A DNA stretch of 64,000 nt from NCBI GenBank assembly GCA_947494035.1, contig CANLTN010000001.1:124001-188000 (forward strand), given 5' to 3'. Below are positions 45,517 to 53,677 of this stretch, piece after piece. A model generated the notes under the pieces. It was not told the origin of the DNA and did not search any database. It worked only from the letters and a program-made list of their open reading frames with translations. How positions within the stretch are numbered: the first letter of the stretch is position 1; each line of letters starts with the position of its first letter. The translations under genes and the position numbers were made by a program. The DNA is from Pseudovibrio sp947494035 (lineage in GTDB: Bacteria; Pseudomonadota; Alphaproteobacteria; Rhizobiales; Stappiaceae).

Positions 45517-46623
45517 TTGAAGGGCAGAGCCCAGACAACGTCCGCTTCAAGGACGGCCATGCGCCCCATTGCGGCATCGGATATGATGCATGTGGTGTTG
45601 GCATTCGAAGACAACAGGCTTGTAGGCGATCTGTTTGGTCAGTTTGACCAAAACCTCGCGCTCATCGAACAGCGTTTAGGTGTTGAGGCAGTCGCCCACG
45701 GCAATCAGGTCACAATCCGAGGCAATAAGAAATCCACAGAGCAGGCAAAGCTTGCTCTGGAATCGCTCTATACGCGTTTGCAGGGTGGTCACGACATCAC
45801 ACCCGGCGATGTGGATGGTTCAATCCGTTTGGCAGAAGTTGCTGAAGCGCAGCTCTCTCTGCCAACGATGGAGCCCAAGTCTCGCATGGCGTTTGCGCAG
45901 ATCGCAACGCGCCGTAAGACGCTGGTTGCCAGAACAAGCGCTCAGGATGCCTACATTCGGGCAATGGATCGTTCTGACCTGACATTCGGTGTTGGTCCGG
46001 CTGGTACGGGCAAGACCTTTCTTGCCGTTGCCTATGCAGCTGCTTTGTTGGAGCGCGGCGAGATTGATCGCATGATCCTGTCCCGTCCGGCGGTTGAAGC
46101 TGGTGAGCGTCTTGGCTTTTTGCCGGGTGACATGAAGGAAAAGGTCGATCCCTACCTGCGCCCGCTTTACGATGGCCTCAATGAGATGATGGCACCGGAG
46201 AAGCTCGAACGCGGCTTGGAAAGTGGCATGATCGAAGTCGCACCACTGGCTTTTATGCGAGGACGTACGCTCTCCAATGCGGTCGTGATTCTCGATGAAG
46301 CGCAGAACACCACATCCATGCAGATGAAGATGTTTCTGACGCGCCTCGGCGAAAACTCAAAGATGATTGTGACAGGTGACCCGAGCCAGGTCGATTTGCC
46401 TCCGGGCCAGATGTCTGGTCTGCGTGATGCACTTAAGATCCTTGACGGTGTTGAAGGCATCTCTCGTGTAACCTTCACAGAGAGCGACGTGGTACGTCAC
46501 GAACTTGTGGCCCGTATCGTTGGTGCCTACGACAACGAAAGTCGTCGCCGGTTGATAGCCAAAGAACTCAGGCAGGCGGAAGAATCTGCCAAAGAAAATG
46601 CAGAGCAAGGCTCCAAGGAATGA
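45517..46623 (+). CDS. phoH: PhoH family ATPase
   Basis: A cytoplasmic PhoH ATPase of about 368 residues. The N-terminal part (VLAFEDNRLVGDLFGQFDQNL) is family-specific; Walker A is GPAGTGKTF around residue 162; Walker B is VILDEAQN, and the RNA-helicase-like MIVTGDPSQVDLP follows. The start is chosen as the TTG at 45517, six nt after a full GGAGG; a GTG at 45469 and an ATG at 45559 are alternatives. The gene overlaps ybeY by four bases (ATGA), a widely conserved pair linked to rRNA processing. Confidence 0.92.
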   Translation: MKGRAQTTSASRTAMRPIAASDMMHVVLAFEDNRLVGDLFGQFDQNLALIEQRLGVEAVAHGNQVTIRGNKKSTEQAKLALESLYTRLQGGHDITPGDVDGSIRLAEVAEAQLSLPTMEPKSRMAFAQIATRRKTLVARTSAQDAYIRAMDRSDLTFGVGPAGTGKTFLAVAYAAALLERGEIDRMILSRPAVEAGERLGFLPGDMKEKVDPYLRPLYDGLNEMMAPEKLERGLESGMIEVAPLAFMRGRTLSNAVVILDEAQNTTSMQMKMFLTRLGENSKMIVTGDPSQVDLPPGQMSGLRDALKILDGVEGISRVTFTESDVVRHELVARIVGAYDNESRRRLIAKELRQAEESAKENAEQGSKE

Positions 46624-47126
46624 ACAAAGCTTGCCCGGTCCACATCGACCTGCTGATTGAAGCAGGCGATTGGCAGAGTGAAGATCTGTTGGAGGCGATT
46701 GCTGAAAAGGCAATCGCTGCCGCTTTTGCAACAAGTGACCTTGGTGTGGTAGAAAATACCGAAGTCTCCCTTGTCTTCACCGATGATACCCATATTCAGG
46801 AACTGAATAAGATGTGGCGCGAGAAAGACAAACCGACAAATGTTCTGTCTTTTCGGGGAGATGACAGTGAAGAGCCGCCATTTGGTCCACTCTTGGGCGA
46901 TATTGTTATTGCAAAAGAGACAGTAAAGCGCGAAGCTCTGGAGCTTGAAATTCCATTCGAACATCACTTAATTCATCTTATTGTTCATGGAACCCTTCAT
47001 CTTTTTGGATATGATCACCAAGTAGATGAGGAAGCGGAGGAAATGGAAGCGGAAGAGCGCCTGATTTTGGCGAGCCTGCAAATCCCCGACCCATACAAAG
47101 ATGCGCCACTTTCGGCTGATAAATGA
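46620..47126 (+). CDS. ybeY: Endoribonuclease YbeY
   Basis: A 168-residue metallo-RNase for rRNA maturation and 70S quality control. The zinc motif HGTLHLFGYDH is intact (about residues 122-132), and LNKMWREKDKPTNVLSF is the other conserved segment. ATG overlaps the phoH stop. A conserved order phoH-ybeY-corC-lnt continues downstream. Confidence 0.96.
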   Translation: MNKACPVHIDLLIEAGDWQSEDLLEAIAEKAIAAAFATSDLGVVENTEVSLVFTDDTHIQELNKMWREKDKPTNVLSFRGDDSEEPPFGPLLGDIVIAKETVKREALELEIPFEHHLIHLIVHGTLHLFGYDHQVDEEAEEMEAEERLILASLQIPDPYKDAPLSADK

Positions 47127-47169
47127 CACCCCAGTATTCATTGGGAATACAGGGAACAACGAGAGAGAG

Positions 47170-48321
47170 ATGAGCCCGGAACCTCGAAGTACAGAAGGTG
47201 CAAGCACCTCCACTCAGGCTGAGAATGCAGAGCCTGCAAGTAGTACCGGCACAGCTGTCGCCGACGATACCTCTGAACCACAAGCGACCAAGCCTGGTTT
47301 TCTGACCAGGCTGGGATCCATACTAAACCCGTTTAAAGGTATCCGAAGAAGCGCGGCTGTCTCATTACGTGAAGATTTGGAAGATGAGCTCGCTCGCGAC
47401 AGTGAAGGCGCTGATGCTGCCTTCACCAAGGAAGAGCGCGAGTTGCTTACCAACATCCTCCAACTGCGCGAGTCTCGTGTTGAAGATGTCATGATCCCGC
47501 GTGCCGATATTGAGGCCGTGGAAGATACAACGACAATCGGCGAAGTGATGGCTTTGTTTAAGGCCTCAGGTCACTCCCGTATGCCGATTTATCATGATAA
47601 TCTGGATGACCCTCGGGGCATGATCCACATTAAGGACCTGATGTCCTACTTTGTGGAGCTGGCTGTGAAGGCCAATCAAAACGGTGCCCCACTGACATTG
47701 GTGAAGCCGGAACAGAGCGCGCCTGAGAAAGGTGCAGAAGAGAAATCTCTGCTCGATTTGTCGTGTGTTGACCTGTCCACGCCATTGAACAGAACAGGCC
47801 TGACCCGGCCTCTGCACTTTGTTCCGCCGTCCATGTCCTCTTCTGATCTGATGAAGAAGATGCAGGTCACCCGTGTCCAGATGGCACTTGTAATTGATGA
47901 GTATGGCGGAACCGACGGCCTCGTGTCTCTTGAGGACATTGTCGAGACCGTGGTGGGTGATATTGAAGACGAGCACGATAAGGACGAAGAAGAACTTATC
48001 ATGACAGTCAGCCCCGGTGTTTGGGTGGTTGATCCTCGTATCGATTTGGATGATCTTCAAAAAGAACTCGGAGCGGACTTCCAGGTCGGTGAAGAGCAGA
48101 CAGAAGAGGTGGACACCCTTGGCGGTCTGTTGTTCTCGATTTTGGACAGGGTTCCGGTTCGTGGTGAGTTGATCATCGATAAGAGCCTTCCGGCCTACGA
48201 ATTCGAAGTGATTGATGCCGATTTGCGTCGCATCAAGCGTCTTCGCATTTCCAAGCGACGGATTGAGCAGCGCGTCGTTGTTCAGCGTGTCCGCCCGCGG
48301 AAGTCTGAAGCTGCGGAATAA
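47170..48321 (+). CDS. Hemolysin/CorC family CBS-domain protein
   Basis: A protein of about 383 residues. The N-terminal 60 residues are polar and low-complexity; then ILQLRESRVEDVMIPRADI starts a pair of CBS domains (about 110-260), ending with the family-specific EYGGTDGLVSLEDIVE; a CorC/HlyC transporter-associated domain finishes the protein (about 290-370). No membrane helices, so it is a soluble relative of CorC rather than a channel. The ATG at 47170 follows GAGAGAGA; the frame also opens at 47101 inside ybeY. Confidence 0.88.
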   Translation: MSPEPRSTEGASTSTQAENAEPASSTGTAVADDTSEPQATKPGFLTRLGSILNPFKGIRRSAAVSLREDLEDELARDSEGADAAFTKEERELLTNILQLRESRVEDVMIPRADIEAVEDTTTIGEVMALFKASGHSRMPIYHDNLDDPRGMIHIKDLMSYFVELAVKANQNGAPLTLVKPEQSAPEKGAEEKSLLDLSCVDLSTPLNRTGLTRPLHFVPPSMSSSDLMKKMQVTRVQMALVIDEYGGTDGLVSLEDIVETVVGDIEDEHDKDEEELIMTVSPGVWVVDPRIDLDDLQKELGADFQVGEEQTEEVDTLGGLLFSILDRVPVRGELIIDKSLPAYEFEVIDADLRRIKRLRISKRRIEQRVVVQRVRPRKSEAAE

Positions 48322-48365
48322 GCAGCACATCGCTAACTTTTATCTATGACATTCGGGAGTGGGGC

Positions 48366-49976
48366 ATGGTCGCTGCCATTGATACCCCTCGAACTCTGAT
48401 AAGCAGTATTCGAGAATTATCAGGGTGGAGACGCGCACTACTTGCTTTTGTAGGGGGACTGGCATCAGCCTTTGCCTTCCCCCCTTATGGTGCCTTTCCC
48501 ATCCTCTGGCTTACCCTGCCGCAGTTGATCCTGCTCCTTGATGGGGCAAAGCAACAGGCATCAGAAAGCCGTAAAGCACGCTTTGCCGCGTTCTTCCGGG
48601 TGTCCTGGGCGTTTTTCTTTGGCTTTTTCCTGGTCAGCCTGTTCTGGATTGCCGAAGCGTTCCTCGTGGACGCTGAAAGCTACGCCTGGATGATCCCGTT
48701 TGCGTTGCTCATTCTGCCCGGCGGGCTTGCCCTGATCCCCTCCATTATATTGGGCGGAGCCTCCGCCTTCTGGAGATCCGGTATCTCCCGCATTCTGCTC
48801 TTCGCTGTCGCACTGGCCCTGTCCAGCTGGCTGCGCGGGCATATACTGACCGGCTTTCCGTGGAACGTATGGGGCTATGCCTTTGCCGAAAACCTGACAC
48901 TCATGCAGAGCTTCTCTGCCTTGGGAATTTACGGTGTCGGCTTCCTCGTCCTCCTACTTTTCTCAATGCCTGTTGTCCTGATTGATCAGGAACGTAAAGC
49001 AGCAACTGCCTATATCACCGCGTGTGTGCTGGTGTGGGCAGGTGTGGTTGCATACGGAACGAATAGGTTGCAGGCTCCGCAACAGCCGGTTGCGGGCCAT
49101 CAAGTACTCGTTATACAACCCAATGTGCCCCAGGCTGACAAGTGGAAGCCCGAGAACCGGCAAAGGCTCCTGCCGCTCTATTTGCAGCAAACAGAGCAGG
49201 CTCTTACAGAGATGAATCTGGATAAGGAAACGCTGATCTTCTGGCCTGAATCGGCTTTTCCGTTTCTGCTGGATGAAGAACCGGGCGCTCTGGAGGCGAT
49301 TGCAGCCACACTTCCCCAAAATACAATGTTGATTACCGGTGGCATTCGACGCGAAGTTTCAGCAAGCGGTACTCACTTTTTTAACAGTACATTTGTTGTA
49401 TCGGACGAAGGTGCACTCATAGATATCTACGACAAAGTACACTTGGTTCCGTTTGGGGAATATTTGCCGATGCGTCCGCTCCTACAATCCATTGGTGTGG
49501 AGCGCCTTGTCCCGGCCCCGGAAGACTTTACCGCCGGGCCTCGGTTTGAGAAAATAGATTTAAGAAATTCACTTAGTTTTCAGCCGCTGATTTGTTATGA
49601 AGCGATCTTTCCGCAAACCATGCTCTCGGAAGAAGAGCGGCCTAACTTGCTCGTAAATCTAACAAATGATGGTTGGTTTGGCGAAACTTCGGGTCCCTAC
49701 CAGCATCTTGCTCAGGCAAGAATTAGAGCAGTCGAGCAAGGCGTGCCGTTGGTGCGAGCTGCTAATACTGGTATTTCTGGCCTAGTAGATTCCAATGGTA
49801 GAATACTCGCAGAAGTTGTTTTAAATAAAAAAGGTAGTTTCGATAGTGAATTGCCTGAAATACTAAGCCCCACGCTTTACGTAAGGATGGGTGATTCAAT
49901 TTTTTGGGGAATTATTCTAGTAGTTGTTAGCATCCTATTGGTGATGCAGCAATTATTACCTACCCGTAGAGATTGA
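48366..49976 (+). CDS. lnt: Apolipoprotein N-acyltransferase
   Basis: A 536-residue inner-membrane enzyme that adds the third acyl chain to lipoproteins. Six to eight N-terminal helices lie in residues about 20-230; the nitrilase-like periplasmic domain has the catalytic triad Glu295 (WPESAFPF), Lys357 (YDKVHLVPFGEY) and Cys410 (LICYEAIFP). A final helix is near 515. Codon use in the last 150 codons seems more AT-rich than in the neighbours. Lies between the corC-like gene and an XRE regulator, the usual alphaproteobacterial order. Confidence 0.96.
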   Translation: MVAAIDTPRTLISSIRELSGWRRALLAFVGGLASAFAFPPYGAFPILWLTLPQLILLLDGAKQQASESRKARFAAFFRVSWAFFFGFFLVSLFWIAEAFLVDAESYAWMIPFALLILPGGLALIPSIILGGASAFWRSGISRILLFAVALALSSWLRGHILTGFPWNVWGYAFAENLTLMQSFSALGIYGVGFLVLLLFSMPVVLIDQERKAATAYITACVLVWAGVVAYGTNRLQAPQQPVAGHQVLVIQPNVPQADKWKPENRQRLLPLYLQQTEQALTEMNLDKETLIFWPESAFPFLLDEEPGALEAIAATLPQNTMLITGGIRREVSASGTHFFNSTFVVSDEGALIDIYDKVHLVPFGEYLPMRPLLQSIGVERLVPAPEDFTAGPRFEKIDLRNSLSFQPLICYEAIFPQTMLSEEERPNLLVNLTNDGWFGETSGPYQHLAQARIRAVEQGVPLVRAANTGISGLVDSNGRILAEVVLNKKGSFDSELPEILSPTLYVRMGDSIFWGIILVVVSILLVMQQLLPTRRD

Positions 49977-50047
49977 CGAATGCACGCAAATATCGTCATC
50001 TAATACACGCAAAGGTTTTTATCCTAATCGTCAGATTGGACCATAAA

Positions 50048-50187
50048 AAAGCCTTACGGGCCTGCCAGCGATGCCTCCGTCAGAGGGTGTTTTGGCACTT
50101 GCCGAAATGCAGGTTTGATGAATTGCGTTCTTGCAAGGGATGCTGAGATGCGCCCTTGTTTAAATAAAAACCCACGGTAAGGCACCG
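50048..50187. other. Possible structured RNA between lnt and the XRE gene
   Basis: The 240-bp gap after lnt holds GCCTTAC near 50050 and its complement GTAAGGC near 50180, which could close a domain of about 135 nt with internal hairpins CCTC-CGTCA-GAGG and CAAGGG/CCCTTG. On the minus strand the closing arm is followed by TTTTTT. No known RNA family was recognised. The strand is unknown. Confidence 0.35.
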
Positions 50188-50216
50188 TAAAAAACCAAAG
50201 AAGAGGGCCTTTGATA

Positions 50217-50624
50217 ATGCCCAGCAAAAAAGCACCAAACCCTATCGACGTTCATGTCGGCAGCAGAGTACGCTTGCGCCGCATGATGCTTGGTATGAGC
50301 CAGGAAAAGCTCGGTGAGAGCCTTGGCATTACATTCCAGCAGATTCAGAAGTATGAAAAAGGGACAAACCGGATTGGTGCAAGCCGCTTACAGCACATTG
50401 CGACCATTCTGAAAGTGCCTGTCGCCTTTTTCTTTGAAGATGCTCCCGGTACGCCGGATGAAGTCCCCGGCGTTGGTGATAACCCACAAACCACCTATGT
50501 TGTCGACTTCTTGTCATCTTCTGATGGCTTAGCCCTCAACAAGGCTTTCGTACGTATTGAAAACCCGAAAGTCCGTAAGAAGGTTGTCGAGCTCGTGAAG
50601 AGTATTGCTGGGGATGAAGATTGA
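50217..50624 (+). CDS. XRE family helix-turn-helix transcriptional regulator
   Basis: A 135-residue Cro/CI-type regulator. The helix-turn-helix is at about 15-70 (VRLRRMMLGMSQEKLGESLGITFQQIQKYEKG), followed by a 65-residue acidic C-terminal part. The ATG at 50217 follows GAGGGCC. The gene position between lnt and metK is conserved in alphaproteobacteria, where a related rhizobial gene (phrR) is linked to stress or pH response; that role is not shown here. Confidence 0.9.
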   Translation: MPSKKAPNPIDVHVGSRVRLRRMMLGMSQEKLGESLGITFQQIQKYEKGTNRIGASRLQHIATILKVPVAFFFEDAPGTPDEVPGVGDNPQTTYVVDFLSSSDGLALNKAFVRIENPKVRKKVVELVKSIAGDED

Positions 50625-50716
50625 GTTTGTGATCCGTAAATTTTCGCAATTCTCCCGCAATTTTGAGCTAAATCTCTTGACGTAATCGACATTCCTTGTT
50701 TGATGTAACATCGGAG

Positions 50717-50735
50717 GCGACGGATTTACCGTCGC
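50717..50735 (+). promoter_or_regulatory. Stem-loop in the metK leader
   Basis: GCGACGG and CCGTCGC form a perfect 7-bp stem with ATTTA loop, followed by TTCATTTCTATTTAT and, 20 nt later, the metK ribosome binding site. TTGACG at 50677 is a possible -35. This could be an attenuator or a translational control stem. It did not match the SAM-binding riboswitch forms I know. Confidence 0.4.
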
Positions 50736-50772
50736 TTCATTTCTATTTATCTTCCCAGAAGGACGTTTGCCA

Positions 50773-51957
50773 ATGGCTCGTCAGAACTATGTGTTCACGT
50801 CGGAATCGGTTTCAGAAGGCCACCCCGACAAGGTTTGCGATCGCGTTTCAGATACGATCGTAGACGCATTTCTAAAGGAAATGCCAGAAGCCCGCGTTGC
50901 GTGTGAAACGCTTGCAACAACGAACAAGCTTGTTATTGCAGGTGAGACTCGTGGCCCGGCATCTCTTACCAATGAATATCTGGCCCACATTGCCCGTCTT
51001 GCCATCAAGGATATCGGGTATGAGCAGGCTGGGTTTAACTGGAAAGACCTGGATGTTCAGGTTCTTTTGCACGGTCAGTCTGCAGATATTGCTCAGGGCG
51101 TAGACGCCGCTGGCAATAAGGACGAAGGCGCCGGCGATCAGGGTATTATGTTCGGTTACGCGTGCCGCGAAACCGAAGAGCTGATGCCAGCTCCGATCCT
51201 GTACGCCCACAAGATCCTGCGTTTGCTCGCAGAGGCGCGCAAATCCGGCAATGAGCCTATGCTCGGCCCTGATGCCAAGAGCCAGGTGTCCATCCGCTAT
51301 GAAGATGGCAAACCAGTTGAGGCAACATCCATCGTGCTGTCTACTCAGCATCTGGATGAAACCATGACATCCGACGATGTGCGCGCCGTTGTAGAACCTT
51401 ACATTCGCGCAGCACTGCCGGGTGACTGGGTTACCAAAAACACCATCTGGCACATCAACCCGACCGGAAAGTTCGTGATCGGTGGTCCTGATAGTGACTG
51501 TGGTCTCACAGGCCGTAAAATCATCGTAGACACCTACGGCGGTGCAGCTCCACACGGTGGCGGTGCATTCTCCGGTAAAGACCCGACCAAGGTCGACCGC
51601 TCTGCTGCATATGCAGCACGCTACTTGGCGAAAAACGTGGTGGCCGCTGATCTGGCAGACAAATGCACCATTCAGCTGTCTTATGCGATTGGTATTGCCG
51701 ATCCGCAGTCCGTTTTCGTCAACCTGCATGGCACGGGCCGTGTTGAAGGCGAGCGCGTTGAAGCTGCAATCCGCGAAGTCATGAGTTTGACGCCGCGCGG
51801 TATTCGTGAGCACCTCGGTTTGAACAAGCCAATCTATGCACGCACAGCAGCCTACGGCCACTTCGGACGTGAGGCAGAACGTGACGGCGGTTTCTCATGG
51901 GAGAAAATCGACCTTGTCCATAACCTGCGTGATGCTGTAGAGAAAGCCTACGCTTAA
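50773..51957 (+). CDS. metK: S-adenosylmethionine synthase
   Basis: A 394-residue enzyme that makes SAM from methionine and ATP. Family motifs are intact: FTSESVSEGHPDKVCD at the N-terminus, GAGDQGIMFGYA near 117, and GGGAFSGKDPTKVDRSAAY near 262. The ATG at 50773 is chosen since it starts MARQNYVF; a TTG two codons upstream is possible. Several SAM users lie nearby (miaB, trmB, pmtA). Confidence 0.97.
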   Translation: MARQNYVFTSESVSEGHPDKVCDRVSDTIVDAFLKEMPEARVACETLATTNKLVIAGETRGPASLTNEYLAHIARLAIKDIGYEQAGFNWKDLDVQVLLHGQSADIAQGVDAAGNKDEGAGDQGIMFGYACRETEELMPAPILYAHKILRLLAEARKSGNEPMLGPDAKSQVSIRYEDGKPVEATSIVLSTQHLDETMTSDDVRAVVEPYIRAALPGDWVTKNTIWHINPTGKFVIGGPDSDCGLTGRKIIVDTYGGAAPHGGGAFSGKDPTKVDRSAAYAARYLAKNVVAADLADKCTIQLSYAIGIADPQSVFVNLHGTGRVEGERVEAAIREVMSLTPRGIREHLGLNKPIYARTAAYGHFGREAERDGGFSWEKIDLVHNLRDAVEKAYA

Positions 51958-51979
51958 CCTCTAACGCTAGAGAATAGAC

Positions 51980-52007
51980 AACTGGCCGGGGCAATCTCCG
52001 GCCAGTT
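51980..52007 (+). terminator. Terminator after metK
   Basis: AACTGGCCGG and CCGGCCAGTT form a perfect 10-bp stem with an 8-nt loop, 22 nt after the metK stop, followed by TGTATTT. It ends only 7 nt before the annotated trmB start. Confidence 0.8.
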
Positions 52008-52014
52008 TGTATTT

Positions 52015-52725
52015 ATGAGAACGATGGTAGATCACTACAAAGGCTCCTTTTTCGGCCGCCGTGTCGGAAAGCCAGCAAGTCCGCGACAGTCGCATTTGCT
52101 TCAGGAGGTCCTGCCAACCGTGGCATTGGACCTGACGCAGTCCCCACCGGAAAATCTGGCGGAATTGTTCCCCGTACCAGTCAAGAGTGTTTGTCTGGAG
52201 ATTGGGTTCGGGGGCAGCGAACACCTAATTCATCGCGCCACAGAAAACCCGGAGATCGGCTTTATCGGCTGCGAGCCGTTCAGTTCCGGCATCATCAAGG
52301 CTGTCACCAGCATTGAAGAGCATGACCTGAAGAATATTCGTCTCTACGACGATGACGCTGGCAAATTGCTCGATTGGCTCCCCACTGCATCATTGGATAT
52401 GGCTTATCAGCTCTATCCTGATCCATGGCCAAAGAAGAAGCACTGGAAGCGTCGCTTTGTGAACCAGATCAACCTGACGCGCATCGCCAGAGCTTTGAAG
52501 CCCGGATGCGAATACCGGTTCGCCAGTGATATCGACACCTACGTCGATTGGACCCTGTCCCATTGCCGCAAACATCCCGCTTTTGAGTGGACTGCCGAGT
52601 GCGCCGCTGATTGGCGCACCCCGTGGCACAACTGGCCGGGCACGCGGTATGAACGCAAGGCTCACCGCGAAGGTAGAATTGGTCGTTACCTGACATTTTT
52701 GCGGACCGCAGAGATGAAAAGCTGA
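52015..52725 (+). CDS. trmB: tRNA (guanine-N7-)-methyltransferase
   Basis: A 236-residue SAM-dependent enzyme that makes m7G46 in tRNA. SAM motif CLEIGFGGSEHLIHRA is near residue 60, and the family signature YPDPWPKKKHWKRRFVN near 131. The start is unclear: no ribosome binding site precedes the ATG at 52015 because a terminator hairpin ends at 52007; an ATG at 52024 is an alternative. Located between metK and the rimP operon. Confidence 0.95.
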   Translation: MRTMVDHYKGSFFGRRVGKPASPRQSHLLQEVLPTVALDLTQSPPENLAELFPVPVKSVCLEIGFGGSEHLIHRATENPEIGFIGCEPFSSGIIKAVTSIEEHDLKNIRLYDDDAGKLLDWLPTASLDMAYQLYPDPWPKKKHWKRRFVNQINLTRIARALKPGCEYRFASDIDTYVDWTLSHCRKHPAFEWTAECAADWRTPWHNWPGTRYERKAHREGRIGRYLTFLRTAEMKS

Positions 52726-52764
52726 CGAGGGCTCTCTTTTGTCTGCCCATATCTTGATTTTCTG

Positions 52765-52792
52765 TTGCATACAGTGGGCAAATGACTATATT
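52765..52792 (+). promoter_or_regulatory. Candidate sigma70 promoter of the rimP leader
   Basis: TTGCAT (52765-52770) and TATATT (52787-52792) are separated by 16 nt. Transcription would begin near 52799, giving a leader of about 60 nt up to the hairpin at 52835-52859. Confidence 0.6.
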
Positions 52793-52834
52793 GCAGAGCA
52801 AGAGTTCTCTATCGGCTCAGTTAAGAGCATTGAG

Positions 52835-52865
52835 GAGTGGGCCCCAAAAGGACCCGCTCTTTTTT
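52835..52865 (+). terminator. Terminator/attenuator in the rimP-nusA leader
   Basis: GAGTGGGCCCC-AAAA-GGACCCGCTC folds into a stem of nine pairs with one mismatch and is directly followed by TTTTTT. It lies downstream of a candidate promoter and 103 nt before the rimP start. It could end a short leader RNA, terminate trmB, or attenuate the nusA operon. Confidence 0.8.
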
Positions 52866-52968
52866 ATTAGCTAAGTCGGTATTGATGCCTGACTGTCGAA
52901 AATCAGGTATCCGAAAATAACTGCCAAAGACACCAAGTATGTCTTTGCATTAAGACGATAGGTACCAA

Positions 52969-53559
52969 GTGGACGAAACCGATCCCCGGATTATAAAGGA
53001 AAAGGGCCTAGAGGCCCGCGTTGCTGAAATTGTTGAGCCGGTCATTGCTGATCTGGGCTACCGACTGGTGCGCATCCGTGTAAACGGAAATAACGGCTGC
53101 ACCCTTCAAATCATGGCAGAGCGCCCGGACGGGTCAATGGCTGTTGAAGATTGTGAAGAAATCAGCCACGCAGTTTCCCCGGCGTTGGATGTCGACGACC
53201 CGATTTCTGGTGCCTATCATCTCGAAGTTTCATCTCCAGGTATTGACCGCCCGCTCGTTCGCGCAGGCGATTTCGAGCGCTGGGCCGGACATGTTGTGAA
53301 AATCGAAATGTCTGTGCCGCAAGCTGGGCGCAAGAGATACCGTGGACAAATCATCGGTGTGGAAGAGGGAAGTGCCGTCATCAGACTGTCCGACGCACAG
53401 GACGGTCAGGACGAAACATCCCGTCTTCCATTGGATGAGATCGGGTCAGCCGTACTGGTTTTGACCGATGAATTGATTGACGCGGCTTTGAAAGCCGATA
53501 AAGCCGCAAAAGCAGCCCGTGGTGAGCCTACGGACGATGACAGTTACCTCAGTCACTGA
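52969..53559 (+). CDS. rimP: Ribosome maturation factor RimP
   Basis: A 196-residue 30S assembly factor. The N-terminal domain (EPVIADLGYRLVRIRV) and the conserved HLEVSSPGIDRPL near residue 83 identify the family, followed by an Sm-like C-terminal domain. GTG start. First gene of the rimP-nusA-ylxR-infB operon, preceded by a leader with a terminator. Confidence 0.96.
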   Translation: MDETDPRIIKEKGLEARVAEIVEPVIADLGYRLVRIRVNGNNGCTLQIMAERPDGSMAVEDCEEISHAVSPALDVDDPISGAYHLEVSSPGIDRPLVRAGDFERWAGHVVKIEMSVPQAGRKRYRGQIIGVEEGSAVIRLSDAQDGQDETSRLPLDEIGSAVLVLTDELIDAALKADKAAKAARGEPTDDDSYLSH

Positions 53560-53677
53560 TTAGCTGTTCTTGTTGCGCAATGGGGTATGGGCGGTTCCGA
53601 AATTTAAGAGCCACCCTTTTGTTTTGATGTTCCTGCTGGTGTGAAGGAAAGCAGGGCGTGGAAGGAGTTGACGAGGA

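Noticed and set aside
50048..50187. 6S RNA or a MITE in the lnt-XRE gap
   Set aside because: The fold lacks the large central bubble pattern of 6S RNA, and no target-site duplication or second copy was found in the window.
50625..50772. SAM riboswitch upstream of metK
   Set aside because: Only a simple stem-loop is visible; no conserved SAM-riboswitch core was recognised.
50872..51861. 329-codon minus-strand frame opposite metK
   Set aside because: Lies wholly within metK, lacks family motifs, and arises from codon bias.
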